DNA of 64,000 nt from UBA2357 sp002344625. Its GTDB lineage: Bacteria; Pseudomonadota; Gammaproteobacteria; Burkholderiales; Rhodocyclaceae. Under the pieces are notes generated by a model. That model was not told the origin of the DNA and searched no databases. It worked only from the letters and a program-made list of their open reading frames with translations. Each line of letters starts with the position of its first letter. Position 1 is the stretch's first letter. Made by a program: the position numbers and the translations under genes. The stretch is taken from positions 62,001 through 126,000 of the forward strand of contig CALKIH010000053.1 in NCBI GenBank assembly GCA_937995335.1. The letters are read 5' to 3'. Below are positions 1 through 13,006 of this stretch, one piece after another.

Positions 1-1
1 G

Positions 2-1387
2 AAGAGCGCCTTTCTGGCCAACATGAGCCACGAGATCCGGACGCCGATGAACGCCATCATCGGCATGTGCCATCTGCTCAAGCGCTCGCCGCTGACGCCC
101 GACCAGCTCGACAAGCTCGCCGGCATCACCAAGGCGTCCGGCCACCTCCTGAACGTGATCAACGACATCCTCGATCTGTCGCGGATCGAGGCCGGCAAGC
201 TGACGCTGGTCGACATCCCCTACAGACCGGCGGACGAACTGCAGGCGGTGGCCACGCTGATCACCCAGACCGCGCGCCTGAAGGGGCTGGAAGTCACGGT
301 CGACACCGCCGGCCTGCCGGTCGAGGTGAACGGCGACCCGACCCGGCTACGCCAGGCCGTGCTCAACTTCGCCGGCAACGCGGTCAAGTTCACCGACCAT
401 GGCCAGATCAGCCTGCGCGGCGAAACCATCGCCGCCGACGACAAGGGCTGGATGCTGCGGTTCTCGGTCAGCGACACCGGACCCGGCATTCCGCCCGAGG
501 TCTTGCCGCGGCTCTTTTCCGCCTTCGAGCAAGCCGACGACAGCCTGACCCGCGAACACGGCGGCTCGGGACTGGGGCTGGCCATTTCGCGCAACCTGGC
601 CGAGCTCATGGGCGGCGAGGCGGGGGTCGACAGCACCCTCGGACAGGGAAGCCGCTTCTGGATCACCGTGCGGGTCAGCCCGTCGTACGCCACCGGCGCC
701 AGGACCACGCGCAAGAATGCAGAGGCCCGCCTGCGCGCGCGCCAGCCTCCGCCCAGGGTGTTGCTGGTCGAGGACAACGAGATCGGCCGAATGGTGGCCG
801 TGAAGCTGCTCAAGCTTGCCGGCGTCGCGGTGGAGGCGGCAGTCGACGGCATCGAGGGCGTCGAGCGCGCGTCGCACGCCCGCTTCGACCTGATCCTGAT
901 GGATCTGCAGATGCCGCGCCTCGACGGACTCGCCGCGACTCGCCGGATTCGTACCCTGCCCGGACTCGCCGACATTCCGATACTCGCGATGACCGCCAAC
1001 GTCTTCGAGCAGGACCGCGATGCCTGCATGGCCAGCGGCATGAACGATTTCATCGCCAAACCGGTAGAGCCGGAAACCCTTTACGCGGCGCTGCTCAGGT
1101 GGCTGCCGCCGGCGCCGACGGATGAGGACGACACGGACGACACGCCCAGCCCGCCCACGACGCGGCTCTCGGACCAAGCGATGTCGGCATTGCTGAACGC
1201 GCTCGGCACGGCCCTCGAGAGCGGCAACATCGAGGCGAACCTGCTGTTCAAGCGCGAACTCGAACCACTGCGGCAGCACTTTGGCGCGCGGCTCGCCGCG
1301 CTCGAGAAGGCCATGGCCGATTTCGATTTCGAGGCCGCCGCGAGCGCGCTCCGGACGCTGAGAGACCAAAACCAGGCACGCCGTTGA
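2..1387 (+). CDS. Hybrid sensor histidine kinase, C-terminal part (5' end outside window)
   Basis: The reading frame is already open at the window edge, so the input domains are missing. What remains is a HisKA dimerisation domain with the H-box HEIRTP (phospho-accepting His codon at 29-31), a HATPase_c domain (N-box NFAGNAVKF, G-boxes DTGPGIP and GGSGLGLAI) and a receiver domain (VLLVEDN start, phospho-acceptor Asp in LILMDLQMP, codon 902-904, conserved Lys in FIAKPV). The last ~75 residues are an alpha-helical tail without a convincing Hpt His motif. The family autophosphorylates on His and passes phosphate to its own receiver. The next gene is 61 bases downstream on the same strand and begins with a receiver domain, so the two may share a phosphorelay; that link is inferred. 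Confidence 0.93.
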   Translation, partial: KSAFLANMSHEIRTPMNAIIGMCHLLKRSPLTPDQLDKLAGITKASGHLLNVINDILDLSRIEAGKLTLVDIPYRPADELQAVATLITQTARLKGLEVTVDTAGLPVEVNGDPTRLRQAVLNFAGNAVKFTDHGQISLRGETIAADDKGWMLRFSVSDTGPGIPPEVLPRLFSAFEQADDSLTREHGGSGLGLAISRNLAELMGGEAGVDSTLGQGSRFWITVRVSPSYATGARTTRKNAEARLRARQPPPRVLLVEDNEIGRMVAVKLLKLAGVAVEAAVDGIEGVERASHARFDLILMDLQMPRLDGLAATRRIRTLPGLADIPILAMTANVFEQDRDACMASGMNDFIAKPVEPETLYAALLRWLPPAPTDEDDTDDTPSPPTTRLSDQAMSALLNALGTALESGNIEANLLFKRELEPLRQHFGARLAALEKAMADFDFEAAASALRTLRDQNQARR

Positions 1388-1448
1388 CCGAAAGAAAAGT
1401 TAAAAGGTGCAAAATAGGCCTTCCAGAGCGCATAGACGCCCGAAGGAC

Positions 1449-4438
<2,990 letters not shown>

Positions 4439-4442
<4 letters not shown>

Positions 4443-7400
4443 CACCGTTCGCCCGCAGCTTCGCCCGCCTCTTTGTACCGCTGGCGGTTGCGATCCTGCT
4501 CGGCAAGCACATCCACTCCGAATTCCGGGCGCGCATCGAGCGCGAGCGCATCGTGGTCAACGAAACCCTCGGCGTCGGGCTGGCCAGCGGCGTGCTCAAC
4601 CGCCGGCTGCAGGTGGTGGTCAGCGATCTGCTCGCGCTGGCCGGCAGCAGCGACCTGCATGCGCTCGCGAACCATCCCGATCCGGCCGCACGCACGCGCG
4701 TCATTGACGATTTCATCGCGTTTTCACGCGCCAAACCAGCGTACGACCGGGTGCGCTGGATCGGCCGCGACGGATACGAGGTCGCCCGCGTCGACCACCA
4801 GGACGGCACGCCCGCAGACGTCGATCGGGCACCGCCCGCATACCTAGGCGATCGCTACTACTTCACCGAGACGATGGCGCTAGCCCCGCAGGAAATCTTC
4901 GTGTCGGCACTCGATCTGAGCATCGAACACGGCGAGCTCGAGCAACCGTACAAGCCGATGCTGCGCGTCGCGACCCCGGTTGCCGGCAACGGCAACGAAA
5001 CGCTCGGCACCCTGGTGCTCAACTATCGGGCGAACGACATGCTCGACCTGGTCAGAACGGTGAGCACGCCGGCGTCGAAGCACCTCGCGGTGGTCAATCA
5101 GGACGGCTATTACGTGCTCGCGCCCGACCGGGCCGACGAATGGGGTTTCATGCTCGAGCGCAGCGAGGCGACGCTCGCGCACCGGCATCCGTCGAGCTGG
5201 GCACGCATGCTGGCGGCCGGCAAGGGGCAGTTCGAGGACGCGGACGGGCTGTGGACGTTCGAAACCGTCCATCCGCTGCGCGCCGCGCGCGCCGGCCGTG
5301 GCCCCGCGCCGGATCCCGGGCCGGAACCGCACGCTGGCGCGGGCCCCGCTGCGGCGGCGGGACAGGACTACCGCTGGATCGTCGTCAACCACCTGAACCC
5401 GGCTCAATTGCAGGCCCTGCAGCAAGACGTGCATCCGCTGCAGTGGGTCATCGTGATCGCCCTGCTGGGCGGCTCGGCCGTCGCCAGCGGCCTGCTCGCG
5501 CGTGTCCGGGTGCGGGAATCCGACCTCGAGAGCCGGCTGCGAATCTACTTCGAACGCAGCACGGTCGGCATGGCGGTGGTCAACCCCGACGGAGCTTGGC
5601 GGATCGTGAACCCGGCGCTGTGCAACATCATGGGCTACGACGAACCCAGGCTGCTGTCGATGCATGCCCGGGACCTGGCGCATCCGGACGACGATGCGAT
5701 CTCGAGCGACAGCCGCTACCAGCGGGTGCAGCGCGGCGAGCTCGACAACTTCGCACTGACGAAGCGCTTCATCCGCGGCGACGGCCGCACCATCGACGCG
5801 CGGGTCACCGTGCAGGCCGTGCGCGACGGCGCCGGCGCGGTCGATTCGTATCTGGCGATGTTCGAGGACATCACCGCCCGGCTGGCCACCGAACAGGCCC
5901 TGCATGCCAGCGAGGAGCGAATCCGCCTGCTGGGCGACAACCTGCCCGACAGCTACATTTACCAGAGCACCGTCGGTGCGGACGGCCAGCGCCGCTTCGT
6001 TTACCTGAGCTCGGGGCTCACCCGCATCCAGGGGCTGAACCCGGACGACGTGATCGCCAACCCCGAGCTGATGATGGAAAACACCGACCCGGCGCAGGCC
6101 GGCGAACTGCGGGCGCGCCAGCTCGAGAGCCAGCTCACGCTGCGCGACTTCTCGATGGAGCTGCGGGTACGCCTCGCCGACGGTAGCTGGGGCTGGGTGC
6201 TGGTGCGCTCGCGCCCGCGCCGACTCGACGACGGCAGCATTCTGTGGGACGGCGTCGCCACCAACATCACCGCCTGGCGCCACGCCCAGGCCTTGCTCGA
6301 CCTGCAGAAGCGGCGCGCCGAGGCACTGCTCGAACTGCCGCGGCACAGCAAGCGGCTGAGCGAGCGTGCCTTCATGCAGCATGCGCTCGGCCTGATCGCG
6401 CGCATGACCGACAGCCCGGTCGCGTTCCTGCATTGCGTCGACGACGACGGCGAAGCGGTCGAGCCGGTCGTATGGGCGGCCGCCCCTGCCGACGGTGCCA
6501 CCCCGGTCGGTGATGCCGGACCATGGGCCGCGGCCGGCCGCACCCGCGCACCGCTCGTGATCAACGAGCGCGCAGGCGCGCCCGGCAGGCAGGAAACGCC
6601 GGACGGGCCATCCGGCCCGCAACGCCTGATCGGCGTTCCGGTTGTCGACGACGGCCGGCTCAGGCTCATGACCGGTGTCGGCGACAAACACGCGCCCTAT
6701 GACGAGACCGATGTCGAGACCATCCAGCTGATCGCCAGCGAAACCTGGCGCATCCTGCGCCAGCGGCGCTCGGACGAAGCGCTGCAGATCGCCAACCAGG
6801 TCGTGGGCGCCAGCCCGGTGGTGTGCTGTCGCCTGCGCGCGGTGGCGGGATGGCCGGTCGTATACGTATCCGACAACGTGGCGCGCTGGGGCTACCGGGT
6901 CGACGACCTGATGCGCGGCCAGCCCTCGTTCAGCCAGATCGTCCACCCGGGCGATCTGGCCCGGGTCATCGGCGAAGTGTCCCGCTTCACCGCCGCCGGA
7001 CGCGACGCCTACGACCAGGAGTTCCGCTTGTTGACCGCCGACGGCGGTGAGCTGTGGGTATTGGGGCGCACCACGGTGCAGCGCGACCGGAGCGGCGCGG
7101 TCGAGTTTTACGACGGGATGTTCACCGACATCAGCGAGCGCCGACGCCAGGAGCAGGATCTCGCCGCCAACCTCGAAACCCAACTCGCGCTCAACAAGCG
7201 CCTCGAAGAAGCCCACGACCAGCTGCTGCAGTCCGAGAAACTGGCTTCGATCGGCCAGTTGGCCGCAGGGGTCGCACATGAGCTGAACAACCCGATCGGC
7301 TTCGTAAACTCGAACCTCGGCACGCTCGACCGCTACCTGGCCGATATCATGCGCGTCGTCGACGCCTACGACCGAGCCGCCGCGGCCCGGGGCGATCCGA

Positions 7401-8044
7401 CCGAGGGACTGGCGGCGGTCGCGCGGCTGAAGGCGGCGTGCGACTTCGACTTCATCCGCGACGATATCAAGCCATTGATGGCGGACTCCCGCGACGGCAT
7501 CGCGCGCGTGAGCCGGATCGTCCGGGATCTGAAGAGCTTCTCGCATAGCAGCGAACAGGAGTGGGGCTGGGCCGACCTCCACGCCGGCATCGAATCGACC
7601 CTCAACATCGTGCGCAACGAGCTCAAGTACAAGTGCGAACTCGTCCGGGACTTCGGCGACCTGCCCGAGATCTGGTGCATCGCATCGCAGTTGAATCAGG
7701 TTTTCATGAATCTGCTGGTCAATGCCGGCCAGGCCATCGAAACGAGCGGCACCATCACGATCCGAACCCGCTGCGCTACCAATGATGGCGAGGTCCGGAT
7801 CGAGATTGCCGACACCGGCCAGGGCATCGCCGCGCAAAACCTGTCGCGTATATTCGATCCGTTCTTCACCACCAAGCGCATCGGCACCGGGACCGGTCTC
7901 GGCTTGTCGCTTTCGTACGGCATCGTCCAGCGCCATCGCGGCCGCATCGAGGTCGAAAGCGAGGTCGGCAAGGGATCGCTGTTCAGGGTCTGCCTGCCGA
8001 TCAAGCCGGCTGAAGCCGAACCGGCCTCGCCCCCGGGCGCCTGA
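4439..8044 (+). CDS. Membrane sensor histidine kinase (Cache-PAS-PAS-GAF-PAS-HisKA-HATPase)
   Basis: 1201 residues. GTG start overlaps the preceding TGA (GTGA). A transmembrane helix (about 8-25), a large periplasmic region (35-330) resembling dCache sensors and a second helix (335-355) are followed by PAS (362-480), PAS (490-615), GAF (625-765) and PAS (780-905), a coiled coil, then HisKA with H-box VAHELNNPIGF (His947) and HATPase_c (N-box NLLVNAGQAIE, G-boxes DTGQGIA and GTGTGLGLS). The HELNNPI form of the H-box is typical of kinases that pair with separate response regulators. There is no receiver domain of its own. The coupled upstream protein, with two receivers and GGDEF/EAL domains, is the obvious candidate partner (inference). 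Ligand unknown. Confidence 0.92.
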
Positions 8045-8068
8045 GCGCTCCGCTGCGCAGGACGCCGG

Positions 8069-9010
8069 CTAGTAGCCGCGCGCCAGGCTCACCACGCCGC
8101 TGACCGGCTGGCCGCGCTCCAGCGCTCGGATCTTGGCGACGATCTGCGCCACACCGTCGTCGATCAGGGTCGCGGCGGACACGTGCGGCGTGACCCGGAT
8201 GCGCGGATGGCGCCAGAACGGATGGTCGGCCGGCAAGGGTTCCTCGCGAAACACGTCCAGCACCGCGCATTCGAGCCGCCCGCACGCCAGCGCCGCGATG
8301 AGGTCGGCTTCGACCAGGTGCGCCCCGCGCGCGACGTTGACCAGGCAGGCGCCCGGGGCAAGCCGCTCGAACAAGGGCGTGCCGAGAATGCCCTCGGTTG
8401 CGGGCGTGTGCGGCAGAAGATTGACCAGGGCGTGCAAGCCATCGGCGAATGGCGCCAGTGCCGCGTCACCGGCAAAGCTGGTCACGCCGGCGAGCGCCTT
8501 CGGGCTGCGGCTCCAGGCGCGCACGCGAAAGCCCAAGCCGGCCAGTGCCCGCGCTACCGCGGCGCCCAGCGTGCCGGCGCCCAGCACCCCCACCGCATAC
8601 GCCGGCAGCGCGCGCGGCGGCAAGGGCGCCCACCGGGCCTGCGCCTGGCTGTCGGCATAGGCATCGATGCGGCGGAAATGATGCAGGACGGCATGCACCA
8701 CGTAATGCGTCATCTGCGTGGCCATGCCGGCATCTTCGAGCCGGATCAGCTTCACCGCGTGCGGCAGCAGGCCGGGATGGCGCGCGAGAAATGCCAGCAC
8801 CGCATCCACCCCCGCACCGAGGTTGAACACCGCCTTGAGCCCGGCGCGTGCGCGCAGCACCTCGGCCGGCGGCTTCCACACGAGCGCGTAGTCGGCGCCC
8901 CCGTCGTCGCCCGGGCGCCACGCCCTCACCCGCGCGTCGGGCAAGGCCGAGCGCAGCGCCGCCAGCCAGGCGGACTCGTCGTCGGCCGGGCTATGGAAGA
9001 GTATGTCCAT
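8069..9010 (-). CDS. ghrA: Glyoxylate/hydroxypyruvate reductase A-like 2-hydroxyacid dehydrogenase
   Basis: 313 residues, the usual length for GhrA. NAD(P)H-dependent reduction of glyoxylate or hydroxypyruvate, or a related 2-keto acid, in the cytoplasm. The Rossmann glycine motif is GAGTLGAAVARAL. The catalytic triad is visible as Arg in NVARG, Glu in DVFREEPLP and His in TPHVSA. The N-terminus MDILFHSPADDESAWLAAL matches the GhrA subgroup and not SerA-type enzymes. It converges on the upstream kinase gene with 24 bases between stops. The exact substrate cannot be read from sequence. Confidence 0.9.
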   Translation of the reverse strand: MDILFHSPADDESAWLAALRSALPDARVRAWRPGDDGGADYALVWKPPAEVLRARAGLKAVFNLGAGVDAVLAFLARHPGLLPHAVKLIRLEDAGMATQMTHYVVHAVLHHFRRIDAYADSQAQARWAPLPPRALPAYAVGVLGAGTLGAAVARALAGLGFRVRAWSRSPKALAGVTSFAGDAALAPFADGLHALVNLLPHTPATEGILGTPLFERLAPGACLVNVARGAHLVEADLIAALACGRLECAVLDVFREEPLPADHPFWRHPRIRVTPHVSAATLIDDGVAQIVAKIRALERGQPVSGVVSLARGY

Positions 9011-9031
9011 GGTCCTCGTACCCGCCCTGGT

Positions 9032-9466
9032 TCAGGGAAACGCGCAACTCAGCGCCCACATCTCGTCCTTGTGCTTTCGCCGCTGCTCGGCAAGCCGCGT
9101 AGTGCTCCGCACCCGCGCCCGGGCGTCGATCCGGTCGATCGCGCGCTGATGCCGATCACAAGCCTCCGCCTTCGCGAGGGCCGCGGCCTCGGCATCCTCC
9201 GCGGCCCGCCCGACCCGCCGGGCCGAATCGGGTGTCGCGGCCGCAGCCGGGCGCGGGCGCCCGCGCTGGGGATCGACCACGGTGAAGCTCCCGCCGGTGA
9301 GCCCGGATTCGGTCGCCGGATCTTCGCACGGCTCGGCCTGGTAGAGGGTACGTCCACCGACATCGCAACGAAAGACGCCCGACGGCGCCCCCCACGCCCG
9401 GTGCTCCAGACACGCCGCCGCACCGGCGACCACCACCATCAAACCCAGCACGCGCGCATTCCGCAT
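9032..9466 (-). CDS. Secreted DUF4124-type protein
   Basis: 144 residues from ATG 9466, chosen because a G-rich ribosome binding site precedes it and a signal peptide (MRNARVLGLMVVVAGAAAC...) starts there; the longer frame to 9556 lacks such features. After the signal comes a DUF4124-like segment with two Cys (VFRCDVGGRTLYQAEPCED), then a Pro/Ala-rich linker and a charged C-terminal helix with two more Cys (ACDRHQ, LSCAFP). DUF4124 proteins are small periplasmic proteins of unknown function common in Beta- and Gammaproteobacteria. AAAC is a poor lipobox, so a soluble periplasmic protein is more likely than a lipoprotein. Confidence 0.72.
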   Translation of the reverse strand: MRNARVLGLMVVVAGAAACLEHRAWGAPSGVFRCDVGGRTLYQAEPCEDPATESGLTGGSFTVVDPQRGRPRPAAAATPDSARRVGRAAEDAEAAALAKAEACDRHQRAIDRIDARARVRSTTRLAEQRRKHKDEMWALSCAFP

Positions 9467-9562
9467 GGCCACCCCCGCAGTCGATGACTTCAGGATAGCA
9501 CCAAAGCATAGACATTCCGACCGCTGGCCACGCTTGGCGGCCAGGCACGCCCTCATCGTCGC

Positions 9563-10444
9563 TCAGGATGCGAACAGACCGCGAATCCACGACCAGCGGC
9601 TCACCACCAGCGCCAGGAAGATCAATCCGCAGCCGAGAAACTGCAGCATGCTCATCGACTCGCCGAACCACCATGCGGCCACGATCGCGGTCCACATCGG
9701 CTCCAGCATCAGGATCACCGCGGCATGGCTGGGGGTCGTCATGCCCTGGGCGTGCAATTGCACGATGAAGCGCGCCGTCGTGCCCAGCAGCGCGCTGGCC
9801 AGGGCCCAACCCAGGACCGGCGTCGCGACACGGTCCGGCCATGCTTCGAACGCCCACGACAGCGGCAGGATCAGCACCGCTACCATCGTGAGCTGCACCG
9901 TACCCAGCGCCAGCACCGGCACCTGCCGGACCACGTGCGAGTTGGTGACGAAAACCAGCGCAAAGGCCAGCGCCGCGGCGAAAAACCACCACTGCCCGGG
10001 TTCGACCCGAAAGCCATGCTCCAGCGACAGGCAGGCAAAACCCAGCAGCGCCATCGGAATCGCAACCCAGGTGCTGCGCGGCGGGGTATCGCCGAACAGA
10101 AAGCGCGCCAGCACCGGCACCAGCACGATGCCCAGGCTGCTGATGAACGCGCCCTCGCCCAGATGTTTGGCGCTGGCCAGACCCATGATCCAGAAACCCA
10201 TCGCCACCGCGAACAAGGCCCCCACCAGCAATGACCGCAGCCAGCCGCGCCCCGGCAGCAGCACCAGCTGGCGCCAGCCGAACACCGCGAGCAACATGCC
10301 CGCGAGCAGAAAGCGCACCCCGATGAACAGCAGCGGTGGCAGGCCGGCCAGCGCCTCCTTCGAGAAAATCCATCCTGCTGCGGCCAGCAAGGTCACCAGC
10401 AGCAACAGCAGGTCGGCCCTGAGGTGACTATCTCCCGATCGCAT
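9563..10444 (-). CDS. EamA/DMT-family transporter
   Basis: 293 residues with ten predicted transmembrane helices arranged as two EamA repeats, the standard size and topology for drug/metabolite exporters (RhaT/YdcZ superfamily). The first helix is LLLLLVTLLAAAGWIFSKEAL and the second repeat begins near the middle of the protein. Such proteins usually export amino acids, nucleosides or other small metabolites; no substrate can be assigned. It lies 24 bases downstream of a small secreted-protein gene on the same strand, so the two may be co-transcribed. Confidence 0.88.
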   Translation of the reverse strand: MRSGDSHLRADLLLLLVTLLAAAGWIFSKEALAGLPPLLFIGVRFLLAGMLLAVFGWRQLVLLPGRGWLRSLLVGALFAVAMGFWIMGLASAKHLGEGAFISSLGIVLVPVLARFLFGDTPPRSTWVAIPMALLGFACLSLEHGFRVEPGQWWFFAAALAFALVFVTNSHVVRQVPVLALGTVQLTMVAVLILPLSWAFEAWPDRVATPVLGWALASALLGTTARFIVQLHAQGMTTPSHAAVILMLEPMWTAIVAAWWFGESMSMLQFLGCGLIFLALVVSRWSWIRGLFAS

Positions 10445-10468
10445 TCAACCACCGCAAACGCACGACCC

Positions 10469-10708
10469 TCATTGGCGCACGCACTGGAGCTGGCCCGAAC
10501 CGACCACCACCGCGCATGCCAGCGCCCCGCAGTGGCAATGCTTGATGATCACCGGCGCCTTTTCGCTACCGATGTTGATGCCCGGCGAGCACACGCACTC
10601 CTGCGGCTGCGGGCTGGGCTGAGCCAGGGCCAGCGACCCGGCGAGCAGCCCCCCCGACACCACCGCGACCCAAGCCACCAGAGCCGGCCCCTTTCGAATC
10701 GAACGCAT
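10469..10708 (-). CDS. Small Cys-rich secreted protein, function unknown
   Basis: 79 residues from ATG 10708, which has a clear GGAG site six bases upstream. A longer in-frame reading to 10924 has no such support and an improbable arginine-rich composition. Residues 1-29 form a signal peptide ending SLALAQ. The mature part is about 50 residues with six cysteines (ECVC, HCHCGALAC, QCVRQ), implying disulfides or metal binding. I do not recognise the family. It precedes the DMT transporter by 24 bases. Confidence 0.6.
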   Translation of the reverse strand: MRSIRKGPALVAWVAVVSGGLLAGSLALAQPSPQPQECVCSPGINIGSEKAPVIIKHCHCGALACAVVVGSGQLQCVRQ

Positions 10709-10906
10709 GATCGTCTCCTCGTCATCTCTCTTCAACCCGCCCCGCGGGCCCGACCCCTGCCCGCTACCCGCCGCGCCGCATCGCCCGCCAACCCGACGGC
10801 CAAGCATCGCACGATTCTCCGGCCGGAGCCACCGCGCCAGGCCGTAGCACCGATGCGCACCACGTCGATGGCGATGATCGTGAGGCAGTGCACGTACTTC
10901 ATGAAA

Positions 10907-10940
10907 TCCATATGGAATCATCAAACCCGCACTGTATAGT
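10907..10940 (+). promoter_or_regulatory. Palindrome and -10-like box ahead of the WYL regulator
   Basis: A perfect 10-bp palindrome TCCATATGGA (10907-10916) lies next to TTCATGAA (10898-10905), and TATAGT (10935-10940) is a good -10 hexamer 34 bases before the GTG start. No convincing -35 is visible at normal spacing, as expected if the promoter is activator-dependent or autoregulated. The operator role is inferred. Confidence 0.35.
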
Positions 10941-10974
10941 CACTAATCATCGAATCACCACTGCGGGTGTTCCC

Positions 10975-11955
10975 GTGAGCCAGACCGATCGCATCGCCCG
11001 TATTCGCGCGCTTCTCACCAGCCGCCGCAGCATCAGCCGCCAGACCCTGCTCGAGCACCTCGAAGTATCGGTCGCCACCCTGAAACGCGACCTCGAATTC
11101 CTGCGCAGCAACCTCAACATGCCGATCAGCTGGAATCGCGACCTCGGCGGCTACCAGCTCGCACCGGACCAGACCAGCGGCGCCCAGATCGAACTGCCCG
11201 GCATGTGGTTCTCCGACAAGGAAATCCACGCCCTGCTGACAATGCAACACCTGCTGGCCAACCTCGACCCCGGCGGCATTCTCGCCCCCCATGTCGCGCC
11301 CCTGGTCGAGCGCCTGAACAAGCTGCTCGGCGCGGCCGACAACCCCACCGAAGAAATCCGCAAGCGCGTGCTCATCGTCGGCATCGGCAAACGCAGCATG
11401 AAGCTCGCTCATTTCGAAAGCATCGGCTCGGCGCTGCTGCGGCGCAAGCGCCTCGCCATCCGGTACTACGCCCGTGGCCGCGATCAGGAGTCCGAGCGCG
11501 AGATCTCGCCGCAGCGGCTCGTCCACTATCGCGAAAACTGGTATCTCGACGCCTGGTGCCACCTGCGCGGCGCGCTGCGCAACTTCGCCGTCGACAGCAT
11601 CCGCCGGGTCGAACTGCTCGAACGCACCGCCCGGGAAGTTCCCGGCCACACCCTCGACACTATTCTCGGCCCGGGCTACGGCATCTTCGCCGGCACCGAA
11701 CTGCACTTGGCCCGCCTGCGCTTCAGCCCCGAGCGCGCCCGCTGGGTCGCCGCCGAACACTGGCATCCCGACCAGCGCGGCAGCTTCGACCGCGACGGCA
11801 GCTACGTGCTGGAAGTGCCCTATGCGGACCACCGCGAGTTGCTGATGGATGTGCTCAAGCACGGACGGCATTGCCAGGTGCTGGGGCCGCAAGGCCTGCG
11901 GGAGGCGGTCAAGAATGAAGTCCTGTTGATGCACAGGGCGACGGAATCCGAATGA
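10975..11955 (+). CDS. WYL-domain transcriptional regulator next to the cas operon
   Basis: 326 residues from GTG 10975. The protein then starts VSQTDRIARIRALLTSRR, the usual start of this family; upstream in-frame ATGs at 10888 and 10912 overlap promoter-like sequence. An N-terminal winged helix (about 5-60, VSVATLKRDLEFLR) is followed by a WYL domain (about 143-215, with RYYARGRDQES and NWYLDAWCH) and a C-terminal WCX-like region. WYL proteins sense ligands, often nucleic-acid related, and several regulate CRISPR-Cas or other defence loci. It is 73 bases upstream of cas1 in the same direction, so it may control the cas operon or its own promoter; that role is inferred. Confidence 0.85.
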   Translation: MSQTDRIARIRALLTSRRSISRQTLLEHLEVSVATLKRDLEFLRSNLNMPISWNRDLGGYQLAPDQTSGAQIELPGMWFSDKEIHALLTMQHLLANLDPGGILAPHVAPLVERLNKLLGAADNPTEEIRKRVLIVGIGKRSMKLAHFESIGSALLRRKRLAIRYYARGRDQESEREISPQRLVHYRENWYLDAWCHLRGALRNFAVDSIRRVELLERTAREVPGHTLDTILGPGYGIFAGTELHLARLRFSPERARWVAAEHWHPDQRGSFDRDGSYVLEVPYADHRELLMDVLKHGRHCQVLGPQGLREAVKNEVLLMHRATESE

Positions 11956-11992
11956 GGTCGCTCAGCCGGTGACCCCGAGGGGGCGGATCATC

Positions 11993-12011
11993 GGGAACAC
12001 CCCTTGTTCCC
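11993..12011 (+). promoter_or_regulatory. Inverted repeat directly upstream of cas1
   Basis: GGGAAC (11993-11998) and GTTCCC (12006-12011) form a perfect 6-bp stem with a 7-base loop, ending three bases before the GGAG ribosome binding site of cas1. It could be an operator for the WYL regulator or an RNA hairpin affecting cas1 translation. It has no T tract, so it is not a standard terminator. Confidence 0.35.
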
Positions 12012-12028
12012 AACGGAGATCGATAAGC

Positions 12029-13006
12029 ATGGACACGATATCGGCATCGGACCTCAAGACCATCTTGCATTCGAAGCGCGCGAACCTCTACTACATCGAG
12101 CACTGCCGCGTGCTCGTAAATGGCGGGCGAGTCGAATACGTCACCGACGAGGGCGCGCGCTCTTCCTACTGGAACATCCCGATCGCCAACACCACCACCG
12201 TCCTGCTCGGCACCGGCACATCGATCACCCAGGCGGCGATGCGCGAACTGGCCAAGGCGGGCGTTCTGATGGGTTTCTGCGGTGGTGGCGGCACACCGCT
12301 GTTCTCCGCGAATGAGGTGGATTTCGAGGTCGCCTGGTTCTCGCCGCAAAGCGAATACCGCCCCACCGAGTATCTGCAGTCGTGGGTGCGCTTCTGGTTC
12401 GACGACGCACTGCGGCTGAGCGCGGCCAAGGCGATGCAACAGGCCCGCCTGGCGCGAATCGCCGCATCCTGGACCGGCAACCGGGCGCTTGCCGATGGAG
12501 GCTTCACCGTGCCGCGCGAACGCCTGGAAGCCGCACTCGAAGCCTCGCGACGAGCCATCCGCACGGCGCCCGACAACGCCGCCCTGCTCACCGAAGAGGC
12601 ACGCCTTACCAAAACGCTGTTCAGGCTCGCCTGCGACGCCACCGACTATGGAGCGTTCACGCGCGCAAAAGGGGGTTCCGGCAGCGACCCGGCCAACCGC
12701 TTTCTCGACCACGGCAACTATCTCGCCTACGGCCTGGGCGCGACCGCCACCTGGGTGCTCGGTCTGCCGCACGGCCTCGCGGTGCTGCACGGCAAGACCC
12801 GCCGCGGCGGGCTGGTGTTCGACGCCGCCGACCTGGTCAAGGATGCGGTGATCCTGCCGCAGGCCTTCGTCTCTGCCATGCGCGGCGACAGTGAGCAGGA
12901 GTTCCGCCAGAGCTGCATCGAGATGCTGGTGCAGACCGAGTCGCTGGACTTCATGATCGACACGTTGAAAGCCGTCGCCACCGAGACGGGGAAGCGTGCC
13001 GCATGA
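12029..13006 (+). CDS. cas1: CRISPR-associated endonuclease Cas1, subtype I-F
   Basis: 325 residues, the family length. Cas1 forms the spacer integrase with Cas2, here fused to Cas3. The catalytic residues fall at Glu190 (in LTEEARL), His254 (in LPHGLAVLHG) and Asp265/Asp268 (in GLVFDAADLVKD), in register with Pseudomonas aeruginosa type I-F Cas1. ATG 12029 is chosen over an in-frame ATG at 11969 because GGAG sits 10 bases upstream and homologues start at this point (MDTISASDLKTIL). First gene of the cas operon; its stop overlaps the cas2-3 start by ATGA. Confidence 0.97.
   Translation: MDTISASDLKTILHSKRANLYYIEHCRVLVNGGRVEYVTDEGARSSYWNIPIANTTTVLLGTGTSITQAAMRELAKAGVLMGFCGGGGTPLFSANEVDFEVAWFSPQSEYRPTEYLQSWVRFWFDDALRLSAAKAMQQARLARIAASWTGNRALADGGFTVPRERLEAALEASRRAIRTAPDNAALLTEEARLTKTLFRLACDATDYGAFTRAKGGSGSDPANRFLDHGNYLAYGLGATATWVLGLPHGLAVLHGKTRRGGLVFDAADLVKDAVILPQAFVSAMRGDSEQEFRQSCIEMLVQTESLDFMIDTLKAVATETGKRAA

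Noticed and set aside
4880..7936. Very long antisense open frame (about 1018 codons) opposite the Cache/PAS kinase
   Set aside because: Shadow of a GC-rich gene on the other strand; low-complexity Arg/Gly/Val composition, no domains. The same applies to long frames opposite the 45301-48381 gene and leuA.
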